From: Chloroflexota bacterium | Lineage (GTDB): Bacteria; Chloroflexota; Dehalococcoidia; SM23-28-2 | Assembly: GCA_030691665.1 (NCBI GenBank) | Contig: JAUYDU010000132.1 | Coordinates: 1 to 12,019 of the forward strand | Direction: 5' to 3' | DNA: 12,019 nucleotides | Shown: positions 6,093 through 12,019 of the stretch, piece by piece | Layout of the letters: the number at the start of each line of letters is the position of its first letter | How positions within the stretch are numbered: the first letter of the stretch is position 1 | Made by a program: the position numbers and the translations under genes | Notes under the pieces: generated by a model | Told to the model about the DNA's origin: nothing | The model's database searches: none | Seen by the model: only the letters and a program-made list of their open reading frames with translations

Positions 6093-6436
6093 GGTGGCGG
6101 GGAAGTGAACCATCTCTCGCTCAGGTCTCGCCACTGCGGGTTCATCGACTCAATCAGAGCGATTCTCTTCGACCTCCGCCACGCTTTGATCTGCTTTTCC
6201 CGGGCTATGGCGGCCCGGATGTCGTCGGTTGCCTCGTAGTACACAAGGATGCCAACATTGTATTTCTTCGTGAACCCGTCGACGAGCTTGTGCTTGTGCT
6301 CGTACACTCGACGTTCGAGATCGCTCGTTAGGCCGCTGTAGAGGGTTCCAGACCTGTTGGTCAACAGATAGACGTAGTAGTTTTTGCGTCCCCGCCCAAG
6401 ATTCCTCGTCGCTCCGCTCCTCGGAATGACCGGCAT
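6068..6436 (-). CDS. GIY-YIG nuclease domain protein (YhbQ/UPF0213-like)
   Basis: This is a 122-residue single-domain GIY-YIG endonuclease. YVYLLTNRSGTLYSGLTS supplies the two halves of the signature as YVY (21-23) and YSG (33-35). R42/R43 and H47 in LERRVYEHK, the glutamate of AIAREKQIK (E80), and the ending LIESMNPQWRDL (94-105) fit the catalytic and structural positions of the small YhbQ-like branch. Such domains cut DNA in repair, restriction and homing. The ATG at 6436 is eight bases after the tldD stop, with a weak AGGA six bases upstream, so translation may be coupled to tldD. The first 13 residues (MPVIPRSGATRNL) and the last 7 come from the flanking inverted repeats and are unlikely to belong to the fold. 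The base composition is less GC-rich than tldD. The longer open frame that runs back into tldD is a shadow. Confidence 0.8.
   Translation of the reverse strand: MPVIPRSGATRNLGRGRKNYYVYLLTNRSGTLYSGLTSDLERRVYEHKHKLVDGFTKKYNVGILVYYEATDDIRAAIAREKQIKAWRRSKRIALIESMNPQWRDLSERWFTSPPPDSSLRSE
6399..6430. repeat. Inverted repeat, GIY-YIG proximal arm
   Basis: A 32-base arm whose reverse complement starts GTCATTCCGAGGAGCGG and ends GAGGAATCT. It is the partner of 6067-6092 in opposite orientation and encodes residues 3-13 of the GIY-YIG protein. The two extra triplets relative to the other arm keep the reading frame. Confidence 0.75.
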
Positions 6437-6444
6437 GCGCGTTC

Positions 6445-8013
6445 CTATCTCGTTCCGCTCAGCTTGGCCCGCCCCCGCAGCGTCGGGCCGCCGTTGCTCA
6501 TCCGCTTGGTCTGCATCGGCACCCCCTTGCCGCAGTTGGGGATGGGCAGCATCCGGAAGTCGTTGCCCACCGCGTCCACGCTCAGGAAGTAGTCGCGGCT
6601 GTCGCTCATCAGGCCGCCGTCGCGGAACATCTCGCCCAGCTCCCCCTGGCGGATCTCGTACACCTTCATGGCCGTGATGCGGAAGTTCTCCCGCGACTCG
6701 GCGATGGAGGGGATGCGATGCCCCACCACGTAGTAGCCGTGATCCACCTCGCGGATGATCTCCTGCGGGTCGCGGTCGCCGGGAGCGAACACGGTGTTGG
6801 ACATGCGGATCAGCGGCACCAGGGAGGCGTCGATGGCCTTGTAGGAGCCGTTGGGCTCCGCACCCAGGAGGGCGGCCGTCTGGCGGCTGTTCATGAAGCC
6901 GCTGAAGATGCCCCGGTCGATGTGCACCACCCGCTTGGCCGGCGTCCCCTCGTCGTCGTACAGGTAGTGGCCGAAGCCGGACAGGGTGGCGTCGGTGAAG
7001 GCCGAGAGCAGCTCCGAGCCCACCCGCTTGCCTAACTGGTTCTCGGTCAGGTCCTTGAGAAGCCAGCTCCGGCCGGCGTAGCCCGTCTCGAACTTCAGCG
7101 CCCGGTCCGCCTCCGTGGGGTGGCCCACGATCTCGTGCACCAGCAGGGCGTTGTAGTGGGGATCGGTCACCACCACCACGTCCTTGTCGGTCGCCTTCAG
7201 GGGGCGCGAGTTGGCCAGGGCCACGGTGCTCCTGGCCAGCTCCAGGGAGAAGCTGCGCAGGTCTGGCCGCTGGATGTGCTCCTCGTCCACCCCCTGGGTC
7301 ACCGTTTCCCAGCCCCGCTGGTGGCCGACGTAGTCGTAGTGCTCCTGGGCCGCCTCCTGCCCCTGGGCCACCAGGAAGCACACGCCCTGGCTGATGGCCC
7401 AGCTCTGGTCGATGTTCGCCCCCTCGGAGCTGCAAAAGAGCTGGCGATTAAGGGAGGTGGAGGCCCCGACGTGGTTGAACATCACCTGCTGGCCGACCGC
7501 CTGCACCCCCTTGGAGGTCTCGCCCACGTAGTGCACCATCTCCTCGAGCGGCACCGAGCGGGGGTCGATCTGGTACTGGGCAGGCACCGTGTCCTGGCAG
7601 ACCTCGATGGGGGCCAGCTCGGTGCTGTACAGGGCCTCGGCCAGGGGGCCCAGGCGCTCTATCGCCAGGGCCTTGGCCTGAGCGTTGGCCAGGGCCCGCT
7701 GGTAGGCGTGGTCGATGCCGGCCCGCCAGAGGCGGGACAGGCGGGGCAGGTCGGCGGCGCCCAACTGCTGGCCGAAGTAGCCGGCCGCCGCCACCTTCTC
7801 GCCGGCGATGACCCGTACGCCGAAGGAGAAGCCGTAGTCCTCGCCGCTGAACTTGTCCATGCCATTCTCGGCCACCGCGCCCTTGCCCTCGCCCACCTCG
7901 ATGCGCAGGTCGCAGTAGCGCAGGTGGCGCAGGCGGCGGGAGGAGCGGGCGACCAGCTCGCAGGCCATCGAGCGGATGTCGGGGATGACGTCGACGGTTA
8001 CTCTGGCGGGCAT
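6445..8013 (-). CDS. tldD: TldD zinc metallopeptidase subunit
   Basis: This 522-residue protein is the catalytic subunit of the TldD/TldE metallopeptidase. The zinc motif is HEIVGH at 293-298 (the HExxxH form specific to TldD) within ALLVHEIVGHPTEAD. The expected cysteine ligand region is PNCGKG, with C494. Family segments include GEDYGFSFGVRVI near 57-69 and GYYVVGHRIPS near 426-436. The ATG at 8013 follows AGGAGG with an eight-base gap. Residues from about 497 to the end lie in the region that is duplicated twice downstream; the last residues, KLSGTR, differ from the tail in copy B, so the present terminus may be a by-product of the GIY-YIG insertion. The gene starts 94 bp after the serpin stop. 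Its likely partner TldE is at 2526-4076, unusually far away. Length slightly exceeds E. coli TldD (about 480 residues). Confidence 0.92.
   Translation of the reverse strand: MPARVTVDVIPDIRSMACELVARSSRRLRHLRYCDLRIEVGEGKGAVAENGMDKFSGEDYGFSFGVRVIAGEKVAAAGYFGQQLGAADLPRLSRLWRAGIDHAYQRALANAQAKALAIERLGPLAEALYSTELAPIEVCQDTVPAQYQIDPRSVPLEEMVHYVGETSKGVQAVGQQVMFNHVGASTSLNRQLFCSSEGANIDQSWAISQGVCFLVAQGQEAAQEHYDYVGHQRGWETVTQGVDEEHIQRPDLRSFSLELARSTVALANSRPLKATDKDVVVVTDPHYNALLVHEIVGHPTEADRALKFETGYAGRSWLLKDLTENQLGKRVGSELLSAFTDATLSGFGHYLYDDEGTPAKRVVHIDRGIFSGFMNSRQTAALLGAEPNGSYKAIDASLVPLIRMSNTVFAPGDRDPQEIIREVDHGYYVVGHRIPSIAESRENFRITAMKVYEIRQGELGEMFRDGGLMSDSRDYFLSVDAVGNDFRMLPIPNCGKGVPMQTKRMSNGGPTLRGRAKLSGTR
6456..6534. 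repeat. tldD 3'-end direct repeat, copy C (in the intact gene)
   Basis: This is the real 3' end of tldD and the reference for the direct repeats A (5447-5538) and B (5928-6058). The shared core encodes RMSNGGPTLRGRA. C and A share the bases that encode LSG after the core; C and B share a 43-bp perfect block (6463-6505). Confidence 0.85.
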
Positions 8014-8107
8014 AGCTCAAGCCTCCTGGCTAGCGGCGACGGGGCGAAGGCAACATTAACCGATCGTAGCGGCTGAGGCGAGCGCTCGTCCAGTGGTCAC
8101 CAGTGGA
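8014..8107. other. Serpin-tldD intergenic spacer
   Basis: This 94-bp gap holds the tldD ribosome binding site (AGGAGG on the minus strand, about 8022-8027) and a direct repeat of CCACTGG separated by TGA (minus strand, 8085-8101) just after the serpin stop. No convincing -35/-10 pair is seen, so tldD may be read through from upstream. Confidence 0.4.
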
Positions 8108-9439
8108 TCATGCCGTCGGATTGACGACGCGCCCAACAAACAGAATGGCGCCAGTCTCGCGGTCGCGGATCAGGAAGACAAAGGGGCGATCGACGGCGAG
8201 CTCGACGCGCCCACTGGGAGCTGACGCCGGCACCGCTACTCCGGTGGCTGCTGCCGCTTCTGTGCCTGATTCGTCCACGGAGACGAAAGCCTTGTGCACC
8301 ACCGCTGAGAGGAACAGCTCCCGCCTGCCGATCATTCCAGAGAAGTCCGCGCTCTCGGAGAAGGCGTCTGGCATGCCCATTGCGGCGAGGGTCTGTGCTA
8401 GATTGAACCCTGACTTGAACTCGAATTTCGGCATGGCCAACGTAACGCCCCATTCCTCAAGGTCCTTGACGATGGCATCCACGCGGTCGGCGTCCAGGGA
8501 GCCTTCAAACGTCTCGAACTGGCCCGCCTGGGGAAGCAAGATGACCATCGACAGTCCACTCAGCCCGTACGGCAATTCCACCGCCTGATACCCCTCGCCC
8601 TCGGCATAACGGAACTTCATGCTCTGCTTCATCATCGGCACCGTGACCTCGCCGCCATCGAGCAGATGGAAGCTGCCCTCTTCGGTCAGCTGCGGTTTGA
8701 AGGGAAAGGCCCAGGGGGCGTTGAAGTAGATAGCGTTGGTGAGGACCAGCCGGGTCAATTCGTTGACGAGGCCCTGCGGCATGAGGTCTTGTATTTTCCC
8801 CTCCGTCTGGTCGCTGACCCAGTCATTGATGGCGAGGCGGGACTCCTCCGATGCGTTCGCAAAATCAAGGAACCTCAGCCCGGCTCCGTAGTTTTGGGCT
8901 AGGACATCGAGGAATTCGGGGAGGAAGGCATAACCCTCCTGGCCCCAGATGGCGTTGACGATGTTCAGCCGAAACTCGTGTCCCTCTCTGCCCCGACCGC
9001 CTTCAGCGCGACGGGCAAGTTCGAGGTCCAGGGCGTTGAACGCGGGATGCAGACGGTCGTCGGGGAGGGTGAAGGCGAGGGTGTCTGCCATCTGCCGTTT
9101 GGTCTCCCCTCGGGCACCAGCATAGGTCATGGCCAGGGCTTGAGAGATGCTGTACGGAGAGTAGAAAAGATTCCCCTGGCCCGTTCGGACAGCCTGGTAG
9201 AGGTCGAACGCAAACGCACTGTTCCCGGCGACCAGATCCGCCAGATCGGCTTCCGCTGCAGCAGGTGGAGTGGCGCGCGGCTTTTCCGACTGCGCGACCT
9301 CCTCCTGCTCTGCCAGATCAGGTTCTGCCGCAGGTGAAGTCACCTGCTGCTGTTCCGGCCCGACCCCAGCCTCTTCGCCGCAGCCCGCCAGGCTGAGCAG
9401 TGCAATCGCCACCAGCAAACTCGCGAATATCGTCTTCAT
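8108..9439 (-). CDS. Lipoprotein serpin (serine protease inhibitor)
   Basis: This 443-residue protein has a lipoprotein signal peptide: MKT, a hydrophobic stretch, then the lipobox LAGC with acylated C20. An acidic, proline-rich linker runs to about residue 65. The serpin fold fills the rest: NLFYSPYSISQALAMTYAGA (90-109), LTNAIYFNAPWAFPF (233-247), a shutter/breach region, and PFVFLIRDRETGAILFVGRV (419-438). The reactive-centre loop starts at E390, and the hinge ESGTEAAAATG is of the inhibitory type (small residues, Thr at P8), so it should trap serine or cysteine proteases irreversibly. The P1 residue is unclear because the loop is about two residues longer than in antitrypsin; candidates lie in VPASAPSG. 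The ATG at 9439 follows GGAGG by six bases; an upstream in-frame start at 9472 is less likely, because it would bury the signal peptide. It lies outside the cytoplasmic membrane, so cytoplasmic TldD is not a likely target. Confidence 0.93.
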   Translation of the reverse strand: MKTIFASLLVAIALLSLAGCGEEAGVGPEQQQVTSPAAEPDLAEQEEVAQSEKPRATPPAAAEADLADLVAGNSAFAFDLYQAVRTGQGNLFYSPYSISQALAMTYAGARGETKRQMADTLAFTLPDDRLHPAFNALDLELARRAEGGRGREGHEFRLNIVNAIWGQEGYAFLPEFLDVLAQNYGAGLRFLDFANASEESRLAINDWVSDQTEGKIQDLMPQGLVNELTRLVLTNAIYFNAPWAFPFKPQLTEEGSFHLLDGGEVTVPMMKQSMKFRYAEGEGYQAVELPYGLSGLSMVILLPQAGQFETFEGSLDADRVDAIVKDLEEWGVTLAMPKFEFKSGFNLAQTLAAMGMPDAFSESADFSGMIGRRELFLSAVVHKAFVSVDESGTEAAAATGVAVPASAPSGRVELAVDRPFVFLIRDRETGAILFVGRVVNPTA

Positions 9440-9503
9440 GGTTTGCCTCCTGCTGCCTGTTCTTGGCGACATCCGGCGAAAGGCCGGGCTAGGCAGACAC
9501 AGC

Positions 9504-10112
9504 CTACCACCGCACCCCCAGCGCCCGCAGCTCCTCCTCCAGGTGGGCGATGCCCTGGTACTGGAAGGCCCGCATGCCGGCCGCCCGCGCCCCCTCCACG
9601 TTCTGAAGGAGGTCGTCGACGAAGACGCAGGCCGAGGCGGGCACGCCCAGTCGTTCGGCCGCCAGGTGGTAGATGCGCACGTCGGGCTTGGCTATCCCCA
9701 CGTGCGCCGAGTTGATGACCACGTCGAACAGGTGGAGGATGCCCTGGTGGTTCAGGACCTGCTCCTCCAGGTTCTTGGTGGCGTTGCTGAGAAGGCCCAC
9801 CTTGTAGCGGGGCCGCAGCCTCCGCGCCAGCGATACGACATCGTGGTCGATGCCGCGCCACATCCTGGGCCACTCCTGGCGGATGCCCGGTATCGGCCGG
9901 CCCGCCAGCTCGTAGAGCCTGGCCGCCACCGCCTTCAGCCACCTGTCCTCGGAGCCCCGGCCCACCTGCACCTCCTCCCACTCAGGGATGCCGTACAGGG
10001 CCTCGGCAAGGCCTCCCAGGGGCAGGCCGTACTTCTCCTCCAGGCGCTGCACCTCCTGGCGGTCGAGGCAACCGACGACGCCCCCGTAGTCGAAGAGGAC
10101 GGCCTGGATCAT
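9504..10112 (-). CDS. HAD-superfamily hydrolase, subfamily IA
   Basis: This 202-residue cytoplasmic protein has all four HAD motifs: the nucleophile D8 in LFDYGGVV, S109 in LLSNAT, K142 in GIAKPD, and D166/D167 in VFVDD. The second motif I aspartate is replaced by glycine (DYGG), as in a group of HAD-IA proteins annotated as phosphatases or epoxide-hydrolase-N-like; the acid/base role may be altered. The helical cap lies at about residues 16-90. The substrate cannot be deduced. The ATG at 10112 is eight bases after the stop of the HTH gene and has no clear Shine-Dalgarno sequence, which suggests coupled translation. It ends 64 bp before the serpin start. Confidence 0.85.
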   Translation of the reverse strand: MIQAVLFDYGGVVGCLDRQEVQRLEEKYGLPLGGLAEALYGIPEWEEVQVGRGSEDRWLKAVAARLYELAGRPIPGIRQEWPRMWRGIDHDVVSLARRLRPRYKVGLLSNATKNLEEQVLNHQGILHLFDVVINSAHVGIAKPDVRIYHLAAERLGVPASACVFVDDLLQNVEGARAAGMRAFQYQGIAHLEEELRALGVRW

Positions 10113-10120
10113 AGCATCAG

Positions 10121-10576
10121 CTAGACGGCGGAGCCGGGCTCCTCCCAGGGCCGGCGCCAGACGGTCATGCCCCAGTCGCGGAACCTTCGCAAGGCTGCTC
10201 TAGCAACGGCGCCTGGCGCCCCGACCGCCTGATAACGGGGCGACGCGATGAAGTCCATCAGGTCAACCAGCCTTATGTCATACTCGTTGTTCCGCTTGCT
10301 GGCAGGCAGGACCTCGCGGCGGATCAGGTCCCGCACGTATTCGACGTGGAAGGAGAGTATCCTGGCGGCGGTAGCCGTATTCACGGTCGCCTCTGAAAGA
10401 TCGACCTCTGCCTCCTCATCGAGGGATGCCAGGGCCAGGAGAACGGCCCGGCCGTAGTCCAGGGCCAGGGCTAGGGAGTCCGGGTCTTTCTCCCTGGCGG
10501 CCTGTTGCAGCCTCAGCCCGATCCTGTGACGGATGTCCGCGACCTTCACCAACGACCTCCCAATTGAGCCGCTCAT
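10121..10576 (-). CDS. Excisionase-type helix-turn-helix protein
   Basis: This is a 151-residue protein. Residues 63-110 fit the excisionase/MerR-like HTH pattern: NTATAARILSFHVEYVRDLI, then a turn with ASKRNNEYDIRLVDLMDFIA. Its first 55 residues form a helix-rich segment, and the C-terminus is basic and tryptophan-containing. It probably binds DNA; similar domains are found in phage excisionases, in small regulators and in some antitoxins. The start is uncertain: the ATG at 10576 lies in a dispersed-type hairpin repeat (10571-10599) and has no Shine-Dalgarno sequence. The frame continues upstream to a GTG at 10738, but that extra peptide is translated repeat and looks artificial. The gene is eight bases upstream of the HAD gene, so they are likely co-transcribed. 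Target and function are unknown. Confidence 0.6.
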   Translation of the reverse strand: MSGSIGRSLVKVADIRHRIGLRLQQAAREKDPDSLALALDYGRAVLLALASLDEEAEVDLSEATVNTATAARILSFHVEYVRDLIRREVLPASKRNNEYDIRLVDLMDFIASPRYQAVGAPGAVARAALRRFRDWGMTVWRRPWEEPGSAV

Positions 10577-10599
10577 GGTGAGCTTGTCGAACCATGAGC
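10571..10599. repeat. REP-like hairpin repeat
   Basis: GCTCATGGT (10571-10579) pairs perfectly with ACCATGAGC (10591-10599) around an 11-base loop containing GCTTGTCGA. A related stretch, CCTTCGACAGGCC, follows at 10615-10627. This sequence family is, from memory, a common dispersed repeat in several bacterial phyla. The hairpin contains the candidate start codon of the HTH gene. Confidence 0.65.
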
Positions 10600-10809
10600 C
10601 CTCCCTCCGCTCATCCTTCGACAGGCCGCCATCGGCGGCGGCAGATCCTATCGACCTCCCACCAAACCTTTGACGACAGGATAACACAAGAAATCTTGCG
10701 CCGTCAACAGCGGGCGCAGCCAGGAGCGGCTGGTCCACTTTCGGTGAGTTGATTGTTCACCCCCGCCTGATGGTCACTTGAGAAATAAAGGCTCAAGACC
10801 GACACGGCG

Positions 10810-10873
10810 GATGTAGCGGAAGCCTTTAGGCTTCCACCCCATTTGATGGAGGCCTGAAGGCCTCCGCTACATC
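10810..10873. repeat. BIME-like pair of inverted REP-type hairpins
   Basis: Bases 10810-10836 match the reverse complement of 10847-10873 at 24 of 27 positions, and all three differences are transitions. Each arm is also a perfect small hairpin: GGAAGCC/GGCTTCC in the first, GGAGGCC/GGCCTCC in the second, with four-base loops. The end sequence GATGTAGCGGA is outward on both sides. Confidence 0.75.
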
Positions 10874-10886
10874 ACCCCACGCTCAT

Positions 10887-10908
10887 GGTCACTAATTCAT
10901 TAGTGACC
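10887..10908. promoter_or_regulatory. Perfect 22-bp dyad, operator or terminator-like
   Basis: GGTCACTAAT and ATTAGTGACC form a perfect 10-bp inverted repeat around TC. It is 62 bp downstream of the NAD synthetase stop and is AT-rich at its centre. It could be a protein-binding site or a transcript-end hairpin; no U-run follows on either strand. Confidence 0.45.
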
Positions 10909-10970
10909 TTCAGGCCGCGGTCGCGAAAACCCCAGCCCGCACGAACGAACCGGGCATCAGCCAGAAGCGC

Positions 10971-12017
10971 CTAGTACCCCTTGTAGCGATTGGCTATCGG
11001 CAGGCGGCGGTCGCGTCCGAAGGCGCGCGGGGTGATCTTCACGCCGGGGGGAGTCTGCCGGCGCTTGTACTCGTTGCGGTCCACCATGGCGATGATCCGC
11101 TTCACCAGCGCCTCATCGAACCCCAGGGCCACGATCTCGTCCACGCTCTTGTCCTCCTCCACGTAGGCCTCCAGGATGGGGTCGAGCAGCTCGTAGCGAG
11201 GCAGGCTGTCGGTGTCCCGTTGGTCGGGGCGCAGCTCCGCCGACGGCTCCTTGTCGATCACGCTCTGGGGGATGACCCCCGACTTGTCGGGGCAGGCGTT
11301 GCGGTAGCGGGCCAGGCGGTAGACCAGGGACAAGGGCACATCCTTGAGCACGGCGAAGCCGCCCGCCATGTCCCCGTAGAGGGTAGCGTAGCCGGTGGCC
11401 ATCTCGCTCTTGTTGCCGGTGGTCAGCACCAGCCAGCCGAACTTGTTGGACAGGGCCATGATGATCAGACCGCGGATGCGCGACTGCACGTTCTCCTCGG
11501 CCACCCCGAACTGAGTGCCGGCGAAGGGCTCGCTGAGGATGTTCAGGAAGGTTGAGAAGGGCTCCTCGATAGGGATGACCATGAGCTGGATGCCCAGGCT
11601 GTCGGCCAGCTCGCGGGCGTCCTGGAGGCTGCCCTCGGAGGAGAAGCGGGAGGGCATGGCGACGCCTATCACGTTGTCTCTGCCCAGGGCGTCCACCGCT
11701 ATGGCCGCCGTCAGGCTGGAGTCGATGCCCCCTGACAGGCCGATGACCACCTTCTGGAAGCCGTTCTTGCGCACGTAGTCGCCGCTGCCCAGCACCAGGG
11801 CCTGGTAGACCTCCCCGACTGGGTCGGGGTCCAGAGGCGGGGCGCAGCGCGCTTCGACCGCCGGCTTGCTCTCCAGGAAGGGCTCGTCGGAGAGATGGAT
11901 GCGGGGAACGGAAGTGCTGGCGGTGAAGGCCAGCCTCTCCTTGCGCCGGCGGGGGTCATGCAGGCGCGTCTGGAGAACCTCCTCCACGTTCAGGTCACAG
12001 ACCAGCAGCTCCTCCTG
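10971..12017 (-). CDS. nadE: Glutamine-dependent NAD+ synthetase, synthetase domain (partial)
   Basis: The visible 348 residues are the C-terminal part of a two-domain NAD+ synthetase, which amidates deamido-NAD+ with ATP and glutamine-derived ammonia. The frame is open to the window edge (EELLVCDLNVEEV...), so the N-terminal glutaminase (nitrilase-like) domain lies outside the window; the GTG at 11987 is internal and not a start. The PP-loop SGGIDSS is encoded near 11735-11715. The glutamate/lysine-rich substrate sites are in LTTGNKSEMATGYATLYGD and GGFAVLKDVPL. The protein ends with the typical KITPRAFGRDRRLPIANRY and a short tail. This is a cytoplasmic enzyme of the last step of NAD biosynthesis. 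No oddities are seen in the visible part. Confidence 0.95.
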   Translation of the reverse strand, partial: QEELLVCDLNVEEVLQTRLHDPRRRKERLAFTASTSVPRIHLSDEPFLESKPAVEARCAPPLDPDPVGEVYQALVLGSGDYVRKNGFQKVVIGLSGGIDSSLTAAIAVDALGRDNVIGVAMPSRFSSEGSLQDARELADSLGIQLMVIPIEEPFSTFLNILSEPFAGTQFGVAEENVQSRIRGLIIMALSNKFGWLVLTTGNKSEMATGYATLYGDMAGGFAVLKDVPLSLVYRLARYRNACPDKSGVIPQSVIDKEPSAELRPDQRDTDSLPRYELLDPILEAYVEEDKSVDEIVALGFDEALVKRIIAMVDRNEYKRRQTPPGVKITPRAFGRDRRLPIANRYKGY

Positions 12018-12019
12018 GA

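Larger units (their letters stand above)
6067..6436 (-). mobile_element. GIY-YIG cassette bounded by inverted repeats
   Basis: A segment of about 370 bp is bounded by inverted repeats at 6067-6092 and 6399-6430. The arms are the same sequence apart from two 3-base indels. Each arm begins GTCATTCCGAG and ends GAGGAATCT, and each is itself weakly palindromic (ATTCC/GGAAT), like REP sequences. The start codon of the enclosed nuclease lies just outside one arm, and its stop codon falls in the other, so the arms are translated as part of the protein. The unit sits directly between two copies of the tldD 3' end (C and B), the geometry expected of an insertion with a long target duplication. No transposase is present; the nuclease itself is the only candidate mobilising enzyme. 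Confidence 0.65.
10739..10970. other. 232-bp intergenic region with palindromes
   Basis: No gene is seen between the NAD synthetase stop and the HTH frame. The stretch holds a small hairpin CTTGAG/CTCAAG (10777-10797), the REP-type inverted pair (10810-10873) and a perfect dyad (10887-10908). ATGGTCACT occurs at 10770-10778 and again at 10885-10893, framing the inverted pair. Confidence 0.6.

Noticed and set aside
6068..7435. A single 455-codon minus-strand frame joining tldD territory to the GIY-YIG gene
   Set aside because: Its first two thirds are low-complexity, glycine/arginine-rich and antiparallel to no known fold; they are tldD read out of frame. Only the last 122 codons are a real gene.
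7120..8076. A 318-codon plus-strand frame
   Set aside because: Antisense shadow of tldD, with His/Leu/Gly-rich composition typical of the complement of GC-rich coding DNA.
9473..9487. Terminator after the HAD gene (CCGGC/GCCGG hairpin)
   Set aside because: A five-base stem without a following U-run; too weak to call in GC-rich DNA.
9504..10576. Toxin-antitoxin pair (HTH antitoxin plus downstream toxin)
   Set aside because: The gene after the HTH protein is a full HAD hydrolase with all four motifs, not a PIN, RelE or similar toxin.
10577..10738. N-terminal extension of the HTH protein from the GTG at 10738
   Set aside because: The added residues translate a dispersed-type repeat (LSKDERREGSWFDKLT) and low-complexity sequence, and the GTG has no ribosome binding site.

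Overview
This is a GC-rich chromosomal window from a bacterium, most plausibly a member of the Chloroflexota (Dehalococcoidia-like). That guess rests on the mix of split TldD/TldE proteins, clan AA aspartic proteases, a bacterial serpin, long GC-rich genes and several families of short palindromic repeats. It is inference; no rRNA or marker gene is present to fix the taxonomy.

Left part (+ strand, 1-2525): the 3' end of a metal (Zn/Mn-type) ABC transporter permease; a 346-bp intergenic stretch with alternating hairpins and a good sigma-70-like promoter; a GltD-like FAD/Fe-S oxidoreductase; and a small retropepsin-like aspartic protease (P1) that looks leaderless.

Middle part (- strand, 8013 down to 2526): tldD (zinc metallopeptidase, HEIVGH motif), a GIY-YIG nuclease cassette bounded by inverted repeats, a second retropepsin-like protease (P2, about 58% identical to P1 by hand alignment), an ApeA-like HEPN protein with an R-x4-H motif, and a TldE/PmbA-type protein. 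TldD and TldE usually act as a heterodimer; here about 2.4 kb of inserted-looking genes separates them. The 3' end of tldD is present three times in the same orientation: the real gene end (C, 6456-6534), a copy between the GIY-YIG cassette and P2 (B, 5928-6058), and a copy between P2 and the HEPN gene (A, 5447-5538). The GIY-YIG cassette and P2 are therefore each framed by direct duplications of the same target. This is the most unusual structure in the window and suggests repeated insertion of small gene cassettes at the tldD 3' end.

Right part (- strand, 12019 down to 8108): the synthetase domain of a glutamine-dependent NAD+ synthetase; a 230-bp intergenic stretch with a REP/BIME-like inverted pair and a 22-bp perfect dyad; an excisionase-type helix-turn-helix protein whose start lies in another dispersed-type hairpin repeat; a HAD hydrolase; and a lipoprotein serpin.

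Besides housekeeping genes (NadE, GltD-like, metal transport) the window carries an unusual concentration of proteolysis genes (TldD, TldE, two aspartic proteases and a secreted serpin) and two possible nucleases (GIY-YIG and HEPN). No tRNA, rRNA, CRISPR array or recognisable transposase was seen.
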